This document shows, in pieces, positions 1-7,256 of a stretch of 64,000 nucleotides of DNA. The translations under genes and the position numbers were made by a program. Source of the stretch: an uncultured bacterium (lineage in GTDB: Bacteria > Bacillota > Clostridia > Lachnospirales > Lachnospiraceae). Below the pieces are notes generated by a model that saw only the letters and a list, made by a program, of their open reading frames with translations, did not search any database and had not been told where the DNA came from. The stretch is from contig CAJMRM010000006.1 of NCBI GenBank assembly GCA_905215775.1, positions 1 through 64,000 on the forward strand, written 5' to 3'. How positions within the stretch are numbered: position 1 is the first letter of the stretch; every line of letters starts with the position of its first letter.

Positions 1-79
1 TGCCTAACTGCTCTCCGTCTTCGCCAATCAGTCTTACTTCCTTGTCTCTGATTTGTTCGTTAATCATTAATTCGCTAAT
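1..79 (-). CDS. infC: Translation initiation factor IF-3, 5' end only (runs off the window)
   Basis: Only the first 26 codons are present. The reading begins (M)ISELMINEQIRDKEVRLIG, which matches the conserved N-terminus of IF-3. IF-3 binds the 30S subunit, prevents premature 50S joining and checks start codons. The best start is a non-standard ATT at 79-77: it sits 9 nt after a GGAGG at 93-89, whereas the first in-frame ATG (67-65) is 21 nt away. An AUU start is the classical device by which IF-3 represses its own translation in E. coli, and I infer the same here. A sigma-A promoter and a structured leader of about 240 nt precede it. Confidence 0.85.
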   Translation of the reverse strand, partial: MSELMINEQIRDKEVRLIGEDGEQLG

Positions 80-320
80 GGTCGTACACCTCCATAAATA
101 ATAAGTCATAATGTTCAGGAATCAGCACGCCCCGTTCTTGTCTCCAGGGCAAAAAATAAAGCGGACAGTCAGACCATCCACTCTTAACACACATAAAATC
201 ATCTGCTGACCCATCTCCCATGGAAATGCTACAGCACATCACTTCATCTATGAACCCGGGTCACTTACTCGTGCCAGGGTGAGGCGGATACCTGCTTTCC
301 TGTGGGCTGTTTTCACAACC
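80..320 (-). promoter_or_regulatory. infC leader RNA, candidate ribosomal protein L20 leader
   Basis: About 240 nt of transcribed, non-coding leader lies between the infC promoter and the ATT start. Its proximal part (about 305-235) contains short complementary GC segments around CCTCACCCTGGCACGAG and CCCGGGTT. Such leaders before infC-rpmI-rplT in Firmicutes are bound by L20 for feedback control. The assignment rests on position and partial recall of the family, not on a covariance-model match. Confidence 0.45.
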
Positions 321-326
321 TATGTA

Positions 327-355
327 ACTATACTACATTCCCAGTCCAATGTCAA
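327..355 (-). promoter_or_regulatory. Sigma-A promoter of infC
   Basis: TTGACA (355-350) and TATAGT (332-327) are separated by exactly 17 nt. Just upstream, 356-377 is a near-perfect inverted repeat of CTGATTTTT, which could be an A/T-rich upstream element. Confidence 0.8.
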
Positions 356-403
356 CTGATTTTTCAAAAAAATCAGGAGAAGACCCGGAGCCATCATCCA
401 TCA

Positions 404-425
404 GAAAAGGACGCCGGAAAACGGC
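404..425 (-). terminator. Weak hairpin after the DUF1540 gene
   Basis: A CGCCG/CGGCG stem with a TTTT loop (425-411) is followed on the minus strand by a T-rich stretch. It lies 60 nt after the DUF1540 stop. The stem is short, so termination may be partial. Confidence 0.35.
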
Positions 426-484
426 GCAGGGAGAAAGCTGTATCCCCCCGCCGTCTTCAGCGTCCCAGCTCCAGGCTCTGCAGC

Positions 485-799
485 CTACCGCTCTCTGAAG
501 CTGCCGCACTCGGTCTGGCCCACAGCCCTGGCCCCGTCTCCCAGGATCGAGATCCGCTCAGCCCGGCACTGGTGGTCGTCGTTATACAGGCAGTTCAGCA
601 CATCGCAGTCCACCTGCAGTCTGGTTTCCGGTGTTTTAAACAGATTTTTGAACAGTCCTCCCCGGTTTTCCTCAAAGCTTCCGCAGCAGGTGTCACAGCA
701 CTCTCTGGCATTGGCTCCCTCCACCAGGATCCCCTGCTTACAGCAGCATTTTTCCGAGTTGTGGACACAGCTTGTCACAGTACATTCCAGCCTTGTCAT
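485..799 (-). CDS. DUF1540 domain protein with two Cys-rich repeats
   Basis: This 104-residue protein has two tandem DUF1540-type modules. Each carries a Cys pattern followed by CGSF: residues about 5-40 (with CCCKQG and CDTCCGSF) and about 63-101 (CDVLNC ... ECGSF). DUF1540 proteins are small, possibly metal-binding proteins of unknown role, common in clostridia. The start at 799 is chosen because AGGTATA with GGAGGT at 812-807 precedes it by 7 nt; an upstream in-frame ATG at 856 lacks a ribosome-binding site. It is separate from infC, which has its own promoter downstream. Confidence 0.8.
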   Translation of the reverse strand: MTRLECTVTSCVHNSEKCCCKQGILVEGANARECCDTCCGSFEENRGGLFKNLFKTPETRLQVDCDVLNCLYNDDHQCRAERISILGDGARAVGQTECGSFRER

Positions 800-860
800 C
801 GCATATACCTCCTTTTCCATATTCAAAGGTAGTATACGCAGATTTCCGCCATCCATTCCC

Positions 861-1334
861 CTACCGGTCGCTTACCTCCTCGATCCGCACCCTCAGTCTC
901 TTCAGCCGCTCCAGAAGCAGAGAGCTGTCCTTCATGGTGGGATAGAGCTTCACGATCTCCTGGCCCTTACTGTCTATCAGTGTGTAGTACGACAGAGAGC
1001 CGTTTTTCTTTTTCTTATGGACCACTGCCTTTTTGATCTCCGTAAACGGAAGCTCCTTTGCGGCGCTGAAAGCCGGGCGAACGCGGATCTTTTTCCCGTC
1101 CACCGTGGTTTTCCATCTGAGCCCCCAGTAAGCGAAGGTTCCTCCGATCAAAGCGTTGATCACATAAAAAATCTTCAGCATCAGGTGGCCGTCTGTGACC
1201 GGATTGGCATAAAAGCTCCCCATCGTAAGGATATCCACAATACCGATCAGCGGGATCGCCAGCGTGTACCGGATCTTCAGTACCGGAAGATCCTCCAGAC
1301 GCGGTTTTGTATCTTTCTTAATCTTGATTCCCAT
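861..1334 (-). CDS. Small membrane protein, DUF6560-like
   Basis: A 157-residue protein with two predicted membrane segments (about residues 24-42 and 52-72) and a basic cytoplasmic C-terminal domain (about 75-157). That domain alternates short strands and ends in a helix, resembling a PH/YcxB-type fold. I relate it to DUF6560 by layout only. It is the last gene of a three-gene run with two YcxB-like proteins upstream (1372-2540), so the three are probably co-transcribed. No catalytic motif is visible and the function is unknown. Confidence 0.6.
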   Translation of the reverse strand: MGIKIKKDTKPRLEDLPVLKIRYTLAIPLIGIVDILTMGSFYANPVTDGHLMLKIFYVINALIGGTFAYWGLRWKTTVDGKKIRVRPAFSAAKELPFTEIKKAVVHKKKKNGSLSYYTLIDSKGQEIVKLYPTMKDSSLLLERLKRLRVRIEEVSDR

Positions 1335-1371
1335 AATTTTCTTCTGCTTTCCTTTCTGACTGGCCCGTTTC

Positions 1372-1971
1372 TTATCTGGCCTTCACAATGGTCTTCTGGC
1401 ATTTTTTCTCCAGGAAGGACCGGAACTGACCGGAGGCTCCCCTATAAAAACCGGCCTTTTCCACCGGGATCACCGTGGACCGGTTCCAGAAGATCATATA
1501 ATACTGCTCTGTCTCCTTGATCCAGGCCACGCCCTCATACCGGTAGCTGGTGGTGATCCCTGGATTCTCCATCTGGAACGAATCCTCATAAAAGGTCACT
1601 GTACATGCCTCCCCGGCCAGGCCGGAGCTCTCCAGGATCATCCCCGCCTGCTCCCTCTCGTCGGCGTCCGGAGCGATCCTCTGCTTTTCCCTTTTTCTGT
1701 TCCCATTCAGCTGTCCCAGGACAAGCACGAATACGCCCGCCATAAGAGCCGACTGGACCACGCGCTGGGCCATCTCCTCCGCAGGAAAGGTCACATAAAA
1801 GACAAAAAATGCCAGGACTCCAAAAATCACATCCGAAATATCCAGCCGTGAAAGAAAATTCTTTTTACCGGGCTTTTCCACCGGAGCCGCCTGCTTTGAG
1901 GCCAGCACCTGGTTATAATACATATCCTCATCATGTGTCATTCTGACAGCAAATAACGGTTCCATATCCAT
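1372..1971 (-). CDS. YcxB-like membrane protein
   Basis: A 199-residue protein with a short N-terminal region, two membrane segments at about residues 50-85, and a C-terminal YcxB-like domain (FYEDSFQMENPG...YRYEGVAWIKETEQYYMIFW). YcxB-family domains resemble PH domains and have no known enzymatic activity. The start is set at the ATG at 1971, whose A is shared with the TGA of the preceding gene (TGATG), which points to translational coupling. Open frame continues upstream inside the neighbouring gene but has no ribosome-binding site. Function unknown. Confidence 0.65.
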   Translation of the reverse strand: MDMEPLFAVRMTHDEDMYYNQVLASKQAAPVEKPGKKNFLSRLDISDVIFGVLAFFVFYVTFPAEEMAQRVVQSALMAGVFVLVLGQLNGNRKREKQRIAPDADEREQAGMILESSGLAGEACTVTFYEDSFQMENPGITTSYRYEGVAWIKETEQYYMIFWNRSTVIPVEKAGFYRGASGQFRSFLEKKCQKTIVKAR

Positions 1972-2540
1972 CACCTTACGGAGACAAATTCGATCTTTGC
2001 CCCGCTCTTCCTTTCTAAGAACGCCTTCAGCTCCTCCGCCGTCCCTTTTTCCACATCTTCTTCCATAAAGTACCGGACCACGTTGCCCTTTTCCACCAGA
2101 ACCAGCATTCCCGTAAATTCCAGGATCCGGCCCAGGTTGGAGTAGCACACCCTGGACGCCTCGTTTTTTCCGACCGCCTCATAGCAGTCGTCATAAAACC
2201 GGTATTCCCATCCGTAATTCATGTCCTTTTTTCCAGCCTCATACTGGAGATGGATGGTCCTTTTGGCGTCAAACCATGCCTTAAAAATCGAATAGACTCC
2301 CGCCGCAAATATCAGAAGCAGAACCACGGCAATGGCTGAAAACGTCCGCGCCACCATGCCGTCAAAAATAAAACCAACGGCCAGGCCAATGCCCGATGCC
2401 GCCAGAAGTCCCGTCAGGATCTTGTTTCCTCCCGACTGGAAGCCCAGCTTTCTGACTCCCTTTTCCAGATGCAGGATTTTTTTCTCCGTCACCTGATGAT
2501 GCACCAGAAACCTGGCGTTTTCTTCCTTATTAAGTTCCAT
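1971..2540 (-). CDS. YcxB-like membrane protein
   Basis: A 189-residue protein with a charged N-terminus (about 1-40), two membrane segments (about 41-60 and 65-85) and a C-terminal YcxB-like domain (YRFYDDCYEAVGKN...YSNLGRILEFTGMLVLVEKGNVVRYFMEED). It shares domain plan with the next gene, suggesting an old duplication. GGGAGGGG lies 9 nt before the ATG. It is the first gene of the 2540-861 run; all three gene products look like small membrane-tethered proteins of unknown role. Confidence 0.65.
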   Translation of the reverse strand: MELNKEENARFLVHHQVTEKKILHLEKGVRKLGFQSGGNKILTGLLAASGIGLAVGFIFDGMVARTFSAIAVVLLLIFAAGVYSIFKAWFDAKRTIHLQYEAGKKDMNYGWEYRFYDDCYEAVGKNEASRVCYSNLGRILEFTGMLVLVEKGNVVRYFMEEDVEKGTAEELKAFLERKSGAKIEFVSVR

Positions 2541-2572
2541 ATGAAATTTTCCCCTCCCATATATTTTCCCTT

Positions 2573-3481
2573 TTAGAAGATCAGGATCGCTGCCGTAAGG
2601 CTCACGATTCCGGTCAGTATGGACGCTGAATTCAGACTGCTGGCCAGGTTCACGTCTCCCTGGAGCATGGACGTATAAGGAACGCCCAGAGAAGAGACCG
2701 GAGCAAACATAAGAATGGCCAGAGTCCTGCGGATCTCCGCATCAAACGGAGACAGATTATAAAACACCAGAGCCAGAACAAGCGAGACTGCAAACCGGAC
2801 GCCTGCCACCCTGGCCACCGCCGAAGCCTGTTTTTTTGTCATATGCAGCTCCAGGCCCAGGCCGATCATAAAAAGCGACAGAAACGTATTGGCATTCCCA
2901 ACGGTTTCTGCCAGCTGGACCGCCAGCCCTGGCAGACGGATCCCCAGAAGCGTCAGCACCGTCATGACCACATAGCAGTCAAAGGGCACCGATGAAAACA
3001 ACTGTCTGACCATTCCCGCCGGCCCGCGCCGTTTTCCCTTACCCGCCACGGAGGCCGCCACTGCATAGGAGGTACCGGTACAGATCATCGCGTTTCCCGT
3101 ATCAAAAAGGCTGGCCGCCGCCACACCGGGCGCTCCCAAAAAGCTCTGGACAAAGGGCATGGTAAAGCAGCCGATGTTATAGCCCGAAGCATTCAGAAGC
3201 CCAAAGGCCTTCTCCTCTTTAGAGCCTCCGGAAAACAGGCCGTACCCCACAGCCATATACAGAGCGCTGCAGATAAGTCCCACAGCCACGATCACCAGCA
3301 TGGACGCGTCCATGGTGATCCTGCTGAAATTAAAGATAATGGCCGCCGGCAGCGTGATCTTTATGACCAGCTTTGAAAAAACCGGCAGTTCCTCCAGCCT
3401 CATGAGCCCGGCCCGTTTGAGGATATATCCCAGACCGATGATCATAATAAAGCAGGCGGCTTTCACCAATACTGTACTCAT
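2573..3481 (-). CDS. AEC-family (auxin efflux carrier-like) transporter
   Basis: A 302-residue polytopic membrane protein with about 8-10 hydrophobic segments. Its N-terminal half has the family-typical start (IMIIGLGYILKRAGLM) and a central GxCFTMPF motif (SGYNIGCFTMPFVQSF). Bacterial AEC proteins export or import organic acids such as malate; the substrate cannot be read from the sequence. Its ATG overlaps the TGA of the upstream MATE gene (ATGA, 3481-3478), so the two transporters are translationally coupled. Confidence 0.85.
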   Translation of the reverse strand: MSTVLVKAACFIMIIGLGYILKRAGLMRLEELPVFSKLVIKITLPAAIIFNFSRITMDASMLVIVAVGLICSALYMAVGYGLFSGGSKEEKAFGLLNASGYNIGCFTMPFVQSFLGAPGVAAASLFDTGNAMICTGTSYAVAASVAGKGKRRGPAGMVRQLFSSVPFDCYVVMTVLTLLGIRLPGLAVQLAETVGNANTFLSLFMIGLGLELHMTKKQASAVARVAGVRFAVSLVLALVFYNLSPFDAEIRRTLAILMFAPVSSLGVPYTSMLQGDVNLASSLNSASILTGIVSLTAAILIF

Positions 3482-4842
3482 GTCCTCTCCTTCTTATTCA
3501 GCTCCGGCCATACGGTACGGAGCATGGTCCCATAGCAGGCCGCCCCGCCGATAAAGTTGGAAACCGGCTCCGCCAGAAATACGCCCATGGCTCCCAGACC
3601 GCCCAGTCTCGGGAACAGAAGCGTCAGCGGCAGGACAATGATCACCTTTCTGAAAATAGAAAAGAACGTAGCCTGCTTTGCTTTTCCCAGACCAATGAAG
3701 CAGGCCTGACCCGAATACTGGAGAGACATCATGAAAAATCCGAAAAAGTAAACCCGTACTGCCGGAATGGCCGCCTGTACCAGGGCCTCATCCCGGTTGA
3801 AGATGTGGATGAAGGTCTCCGGAAAGACCGAGATCAGGATCCAGCAGAAGGTGGTGAAGGCAATGGTGGATACCGATAAAAACCGGATGGCCTTTTTGAC
3901 CCGGTCGTACTGCCCGGCCCCAAAGTTAAAGCCCAGAACCGGCTGGGAACCGCCCGTAAGGCCCTTTACCAGATTCTCTGCGATCTCCCGGACCGAATGG
4001 ATCACGGTCATGACGCCCACATACAGGTCTCCGCCCCAGGTCTGGAGCGTCGCGTTGCAGGCCACCGCCACCACACTGTTGGTAAATCCGGCTGCAAAGC
4101 TGGACATTCCCATGGAAACGATCTTCTTCACCCGGGCTTTTTTCAGGACCATGGTTTCCCGCTTCAGCCGCAGGATGGTCTTATCGCTGAACAGAAATTT
4201 CAGGACCCACGCCGCCGATAAAAACTGGGAAAGAATCGTAGCCAGGGCTGCTCCGCGGACATCCATATGGAAGCCGAAGATAAAAATCGGATCCAGAATG
4301 ATGTTGGCTACGGCCCCCAGGAATACGGTCAGCATCCCGATCCGCCCAAAGCCCTGGGAATTGATAAAGGCATTCATCCCCAGCCCCATCATTACAAACA
4401 CGCTGCCCAGAAGATAGATCGTCATATAGGATTCCGCATAAGGATAGGTGGCGTCGCTGGCTCCGAAAAGATAAAGCAGCGGCCGCCGGAACACAATCCC
4501 CAGGATGGTCAGAAGGACGCCGCAGATCACCATGAGGATAAACGCATTTCCCATGATGGCTTCCGCCTCCTTCTGGTTCCCCCGGCCCCGCTCAATGGAA
4601 CAGAGAGGCGCCCCGCCCATACCAAACAGATTGGCAAAGGCCATGACCGCAGTAATGACCGGCAGGCATACGCCGAGACCGGTCAGCGACAGCGTGGCAT
4701 GCTCCGGAATATATCCGATATAGATCCGGTCCACCACATTGTATAGAAGATTGATAAGCTGTGCAGCGGTCATGGGAATGGCCATTCCCATGATATTTCC
4801 CACTACGCTTCCTTTGGAAAAATCATTCTGCGCCGATGCCAT
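3478..4842 (-). CDS. MATE-family multidrug/cation efflux transporter
   Basis: A 454-residue protein of usual MATE length with about 12 membrane segments in two homologous halves. The first half begins with the typical signature (AIPMTAAQLINLLYNVVDRIYIGYIP) and the second has the repeated QPVLGFNFGAGQYDRVKKA motif. MATE proteins extrude cationic drugs or metabolites using Na+ or H+ gradients. It is the first gene of an operon with the AEC transporter and has a clear promoter upstream. The substrate is unknown. Confidence 0.9.
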   Translation of the reverse strand: MASAQNDFSKGSVVGNIMGMAIPMTAAQLINLLYNVVDRIYIGYIPEHATLSLTGLGVCLPVITAVMAFANLFGMGGAPLCSIERGRGNQKEAEAIMGNAFILMVICGVLLTILGIVFRRPLLYLFGASDATYPYAESYMTIYLLGSVFVMMGLGMNAFINSQGFGRIGMLTVFLGAVANIILDPIFIFGFHMDVRGAALATILSQFLSAAWVLKFLFSDKTILRLKRETMVLKKARVKKIVSMGMSSFAAGFTNSVVAVACNATLQTWGGDLYVGVMTVIHSVREIAENLVKGLTGGSQPVLGFNFGAGQYDRVKKAIRFLSVSTIAFTTFCWILISVFPETFIHIFNRDEALVQAAIPAVRVYFFGFFMMSLQYSGQACFIGLGKAKQATFFSIFRKVIIVLPLTLLFPRLGGLGAMGVFLAEPVSNFIGGAACYGTMLRTVWPELNKKERT

Positions 4843-4882
4843 AATAAACCTCGCTTCCGCCGTCTGTGCGACTTATTTTCCC

Positions 4883-4911
4883 ATTATATCTCAAATTACC
4901 GTATGAATCAA
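4883..4911 (-). promoter_or_regulatory. Sigma-A promoter of the MATE/AEC operon
   Basis: TTGATT (4911-4906), a 17-nt spacer and a perfect TATAAT (4888-4883), about 40 nt before the MATE start codon. Confidence 0.75.
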
Positions 4912-4936
4912 TCACAGTTTTTCTTCCGTTTGTGAC

Positions 4937-4974
4937 GGCCGGCTTAAACGGCAGCTGCCGCCGGCCATTTTTTT
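4937..4974 (+). terminator. Rho-independent terminator with no gene upstream
   Basis: GGCCGGC (4937-4943) pairs with GCCGGCC (4960-4966) around an inner GGCAGCTGCC palindrome, followed by ATTTTTTT. It reads on the plus strand, where no gene lies upstream, and stands 19 nt before the ssrA -35 box. It may insulate ssrA from antisense transcription out of the MATE gene. Confidence 0.7.
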
Positions 4975-4992
4975 GCGAAGGTGGACTGGGAC

Positions 4993-5021
4993 TTGACTTT
5001 CAGCCGGCGAAATGGTATTAT
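4993..5021 (+). promoter_or_regulatory. Sigma-A promoter of ssrA
   Basis: TTGACT (4993-4998), 17-nt spacer, TATTAT (5016-5021). The transcript would begin some 7-20 nt before the mature tmRNA 5' end. Confidence 0.75.
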
Positions 5022-5048
5022 GTTTATACTCCATGAGAGTGCCAGTAA

Positions 5049-5389
5049 GGGCTTGTACTGGTTTCGACGGGGGCTATGAAGCTGGTGAAGCTATCCGCAA
5101 GCGATGCGTTAAATGGCAAACCTAAATATAAACGCTAACGACGAATTAGCATACGCAGCCTAATTTAGGCAGCTGTCGGCCCCGGCGGACCTGCACTCCG
5201 GGTAACCGGCATCATTAATTGCAGGAAACGACACGTGCAAAGCTTTGCGCACGCGGGCGTAGAATGAAGCTACTGAACGTATCAGGATGTCTGTTTCCGG
5301 GTACGGGAGGGAATGTCAAACAATAGACTATGATAGTAGAAGAACAGGGGATTGGTTTTCGGACAGGGGTTCGATTCCCCTCAGGTCCA
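5049..5389 (+). ncRNA. ssrA: Transfer-messenger RNA (tmRNA)
   Basis: tmRNA rescues stalled ribosomes with SmpB and tags the nascent protein for proteolysis. The 5' GGGCTTG (5049-5055) pairs with the 3' CAGGTCC (5382-5388) to form the acceptor stem. The T-arm (GGGGTTCGATTCCCC), the conserved GGTTTCGACGGGGGC and the tag frame are all present. The resume codon is GCA at 5116 and the tag reads ANLNINANDELAYAA, ending at TAA 5161-5163. No CCA is encoded after the discriminator A (ACGAA follows), so the CCA end must be added enzymatically. Its protein partner gene smpB lies at 8805-9272. Confidence 0.95.
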
Positions 5390-5394
5390 CGAAG

Positions 5395-5436
5395 AAGACG
5401 GATTTAGCCTTATGGGCTTAAATCCGTCTTTTGTTT
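5395..5436 (+). terminator. Terminator of ssrA
   Basis: GACGGATTTA and TAAATCCGTC form a long stem with a small loop, followed by TTTTGTTT, six nt after the tmRNA 3' end. Confidence 0.85.
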
Positions 5437-5464
5437 CATATAGTGGCAGCAGAGGAGGCATATA

Positions 5465-6466
5465 ATAAAAAAACAAAGCCTTTTTATCACAGCATGCATG
5501 ATGGCCGCAGTCCTGGGAGGCTGCGGCGCAAAGGAAACGGATACGGTTGCGGCGGAAGAAACCCCTGCGGTTTCCGCGGAAACAGAAATATCCTCCCACG
5601 AAGCGAAGGAGGACACCGGAGAGGACGCGGAAACGCTTGGAGCAGAAAAGACCGCAGAAACAGGAACCCCCGAAGGCATGACCCTCTATGCAGAGCTGCC
5701 GTTTTTCTTTGGAGAGACCCAGTGGCGGCTTCAAAAATTTGCCCAGGCCGGCCTGGCAGAAAACGGAGAACTTCTCCTGGACGACAGCTGCCGGTTTCTT
5801 ATAAGGGCCGTCTCGGAAGACGGGGCTTACATATTCTTTGATGAGACTGTACAGCTGGGCCAGCCGGAGGCAGATGTCTGGACCGATTCGGAGGACCGGC
5901 TCCATGTGGTGGTGCGTGACGCGCGGACAGCCCGGTACAGGATCGCAGATTATGTTTACGACGAAGCGGCGGGGCGGTTCAGCGGGAGGATCCTGATCAG
6001 CGAGGACGGGATCAACTACTGGGGAACGGCAGCGGGAAACAACGGGGCTCCTTCTGATGCAGCCGGAGTCCAGGAGGAAGCAGAAATCCTCTGCGGATAT
6101 ATCCAGAAGGTTGAGGACGGGACTGTCTGGATCGACTGGGTAGAGTACGTGGAGGAAGGCGATACTGATCGGATCCAGGAGCTGGGACTCTCTGCGTCGG
6201 ATATGGCAGGAGGCTTTTACATCTATAATCCAGAGGAACGGGAGGATCCTCTATCGCTGGATGATCACACGGTCTATACCTTCATTGACTGGGGCCGGGA
6301 TTTCATTTTCTCAGATTCCCCGCAGGACCTGACCGTTTCCACCACAACCCTGGCTCTGTTCAAGGCCTATCTGGCCACCTATGAGGACGGACGCCCGGGA
6401 ATGCCGTTTTTCCTGGAAATGACCGACGGTACCGTCCGCCATATTTTTGAAAAACCCATGGCATAA
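5465..6466 (+). CDS. Putative lipoprotein of unknown function with a non-canonical ATA start
   Basis: From the ATA at 5465 the frame reads (M)KKQSLFITACMMAAVLGGC, a complete type II signal peptide with lipobox LGGC. AGAGGAGG at 5451-5458 is 6 nt upstream. The first ATG (5498) would leave only nine residues before the lipid-anchor Cys, too few for export. The mature part has an acidic, Ala/Glu-rich linker (about residues 25-70) and then a soluble domain to residue 333 with no motif I recognise. The frame is long and intact, so it is probably expressed weakly from ATA, or the ATG was lost by mutation or sequencing error. It sits directly after ssrA and ends at a bidirectional terminator. Confidence 0.6.
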   Translation: MKKQSLFITACMMAAVLGGCGAKETDTVAAEETPAVSAETEISSHEAKEDTGEDAETLGAEKTAETGTPEGMTLYAELPFFFGETQWRLQKFAQAGLAENGELLLDDSCRFLIRAVSEDGAYIFFDETVQLGQPEADVWTDSEDRLHVVVRDARTARYRIADYVYDEAAGRFSGRILISEDGINYWGTAAGNNGAPSDAAGVQEEAEILCGYIQKVEDGTVWIDWVEYVEEGDTDRIQELGLSASDMAGGFYIYNPEEREDPLSLDDHTVYTFIDWGRDFIFSDSPQDLTVSTTTLALFKAYLATYEDGRPGMPFFLEMTDGTVRHIFEKPMA

Positions 6467-6469
6467 AAA

Positions 6470-6505
6470 AAGAGACCTCCGGGGCTGCTCCCGAAGGTCT
6501 TTTTA
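6470..6505. terminator. Bidirectional terminator between convergent genes
   Basis: An imperfect AAAGAGACCT/AGGTCTTTTT stem with a GC-rich top. It has T-runs on both strands and serves the lipoprotein gene and the small coiled-coil gene. Confidence 0.8.
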
Positions 6506-6507
6506 CA

Positions 6508-6705
6508 TTAAGCATGGATCGCCGCAAGCTTTTCGGCCGTCTGGCTGGAAATTTCTCCCTCTTTCAGTTCTTCCCTTTCCTTGACCATCTGCCAGATCAG
6601 ATCATGCATCCACTGGACAGTCTCCTCCAGCTTCTTGTTTTCATCCCGAAGACGGCGGATCTCATTTTCCAGGTCGCTGATGAGCTGGTCCTTTTCATCG
6701 ATCAT
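6508..6705 (-). CDS. Small coiled-coil protein of unknown function
   Basis: A 65-residue, highly charged protein. Residues about 5-45 form a heptad-rich coiled coil (QLISDLENEIRRLRDENKKLEETV), followed by a second helix. There is no membrane segment or known domain. The start is the ATG at 6705 because GGGGAGGG lies 7 nt upstream; an in-frame TTG at 6723 overlaps that site. It is monocistronic, with its own promoter and terminator. It could be an assembly or adaptor protein, but nothing shows this directly. Confidence 0.6.
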   Translation of the reverse strand: MIDEKDQLISDLENEIRRLRDENKKLEETVQWMHDLIWQMVKEREELKEGEISSQTAEKLAAIHA

Positions 6706-6736
6706 AGCGCTGTCCCTCCCCAAATGTTTTAAATGA

Positions 6737-6765
6737 AGTATACCATTTTATGCTGGATCTGTCCA
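6737..6765 (-). promoter_or_regulatory. Promoter of the small coiled-coil gene
   Basis: TGGACA (6765-6760), 17-nt spacer, TATACT (6742-6737), about 30 nt before the ATG. Confidence 0.6.
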
Positions 6766-6809
6766 GTGAAAGGGCCTGGATTGACAAAGCCGTCACAAAC
6801 TAACGAAGC

Positions 6810-7256
6810 TTACCGTTCAATCCCCGGCCCTTCGATCTCCGCCACATCCTCCGCCGGGATCCTTCCGCCGTCCTCCATGACGATCTCTCCCCGCAGCCGG
6901 TCCAGGGCCGTGACAGCTCCGCACCGTTTCACATAAGCGCCTCCGCTCTTTTTCTGATCCGGGAGAAAATAGGTGATCCGAACCCCGGAAACGCGCCCGT
7001 GCCTTCCATTTGCCTTCCGGCTCTCCTCCAGAAGCTCTTCCAGGATCCGAAGCCGCTGGTCCAGGGCTTCCCGCTCCGTCTCGTCCAGCAGCTTCTTCCT
7101 GGAGGTCAGCCGCGCCGTCTCCTCCACCGCATCCCCGTAGCCGGTCAGAGCCGCAAAGGGGGAAAACTGGGCCGCCCGGTCATGGAGGGACATCTGCGGA
7201 TGATGATCGGACACATGGTGGGGAAGGTTGATCATGTCCTCATACTTTTTCGTCAT
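6810..7256 (-). CDS. YolD-like protein, partner of the Y-family polymerase
   Basis: A 148-residue protein opening with the family pattern MTKKYEDMINLPHHVSDHHP then MSLHDRAAQFSPFAALTGY. It continues with a helical stretch (about residues 45-85) and a short C-terminal beta domain. YolD-like proteins are encoded next to UmuC-type polymerases in Firmicutes and are thought to act as UmuD-like accessory factors in translesion synthesis; the mechanism is not settled. Its ATG overlaps the polymerase stop (ATGA, 7256-7253), showing tight coupling. Confidence 0.75.
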   Translation of the reverse strand: MTKKYEDMINLPHHVSDHHPQMSLHDRAAQFSPFAALTGYGDAVEETARLTSRKKLLDETEREALDQRLRILEELLEESRKANGRHGRVSGVRITYFLPDQKKSGGAYVKRCGAVTALDRLRGEIVMEDGGRIPAEDVAEIEGPGIER

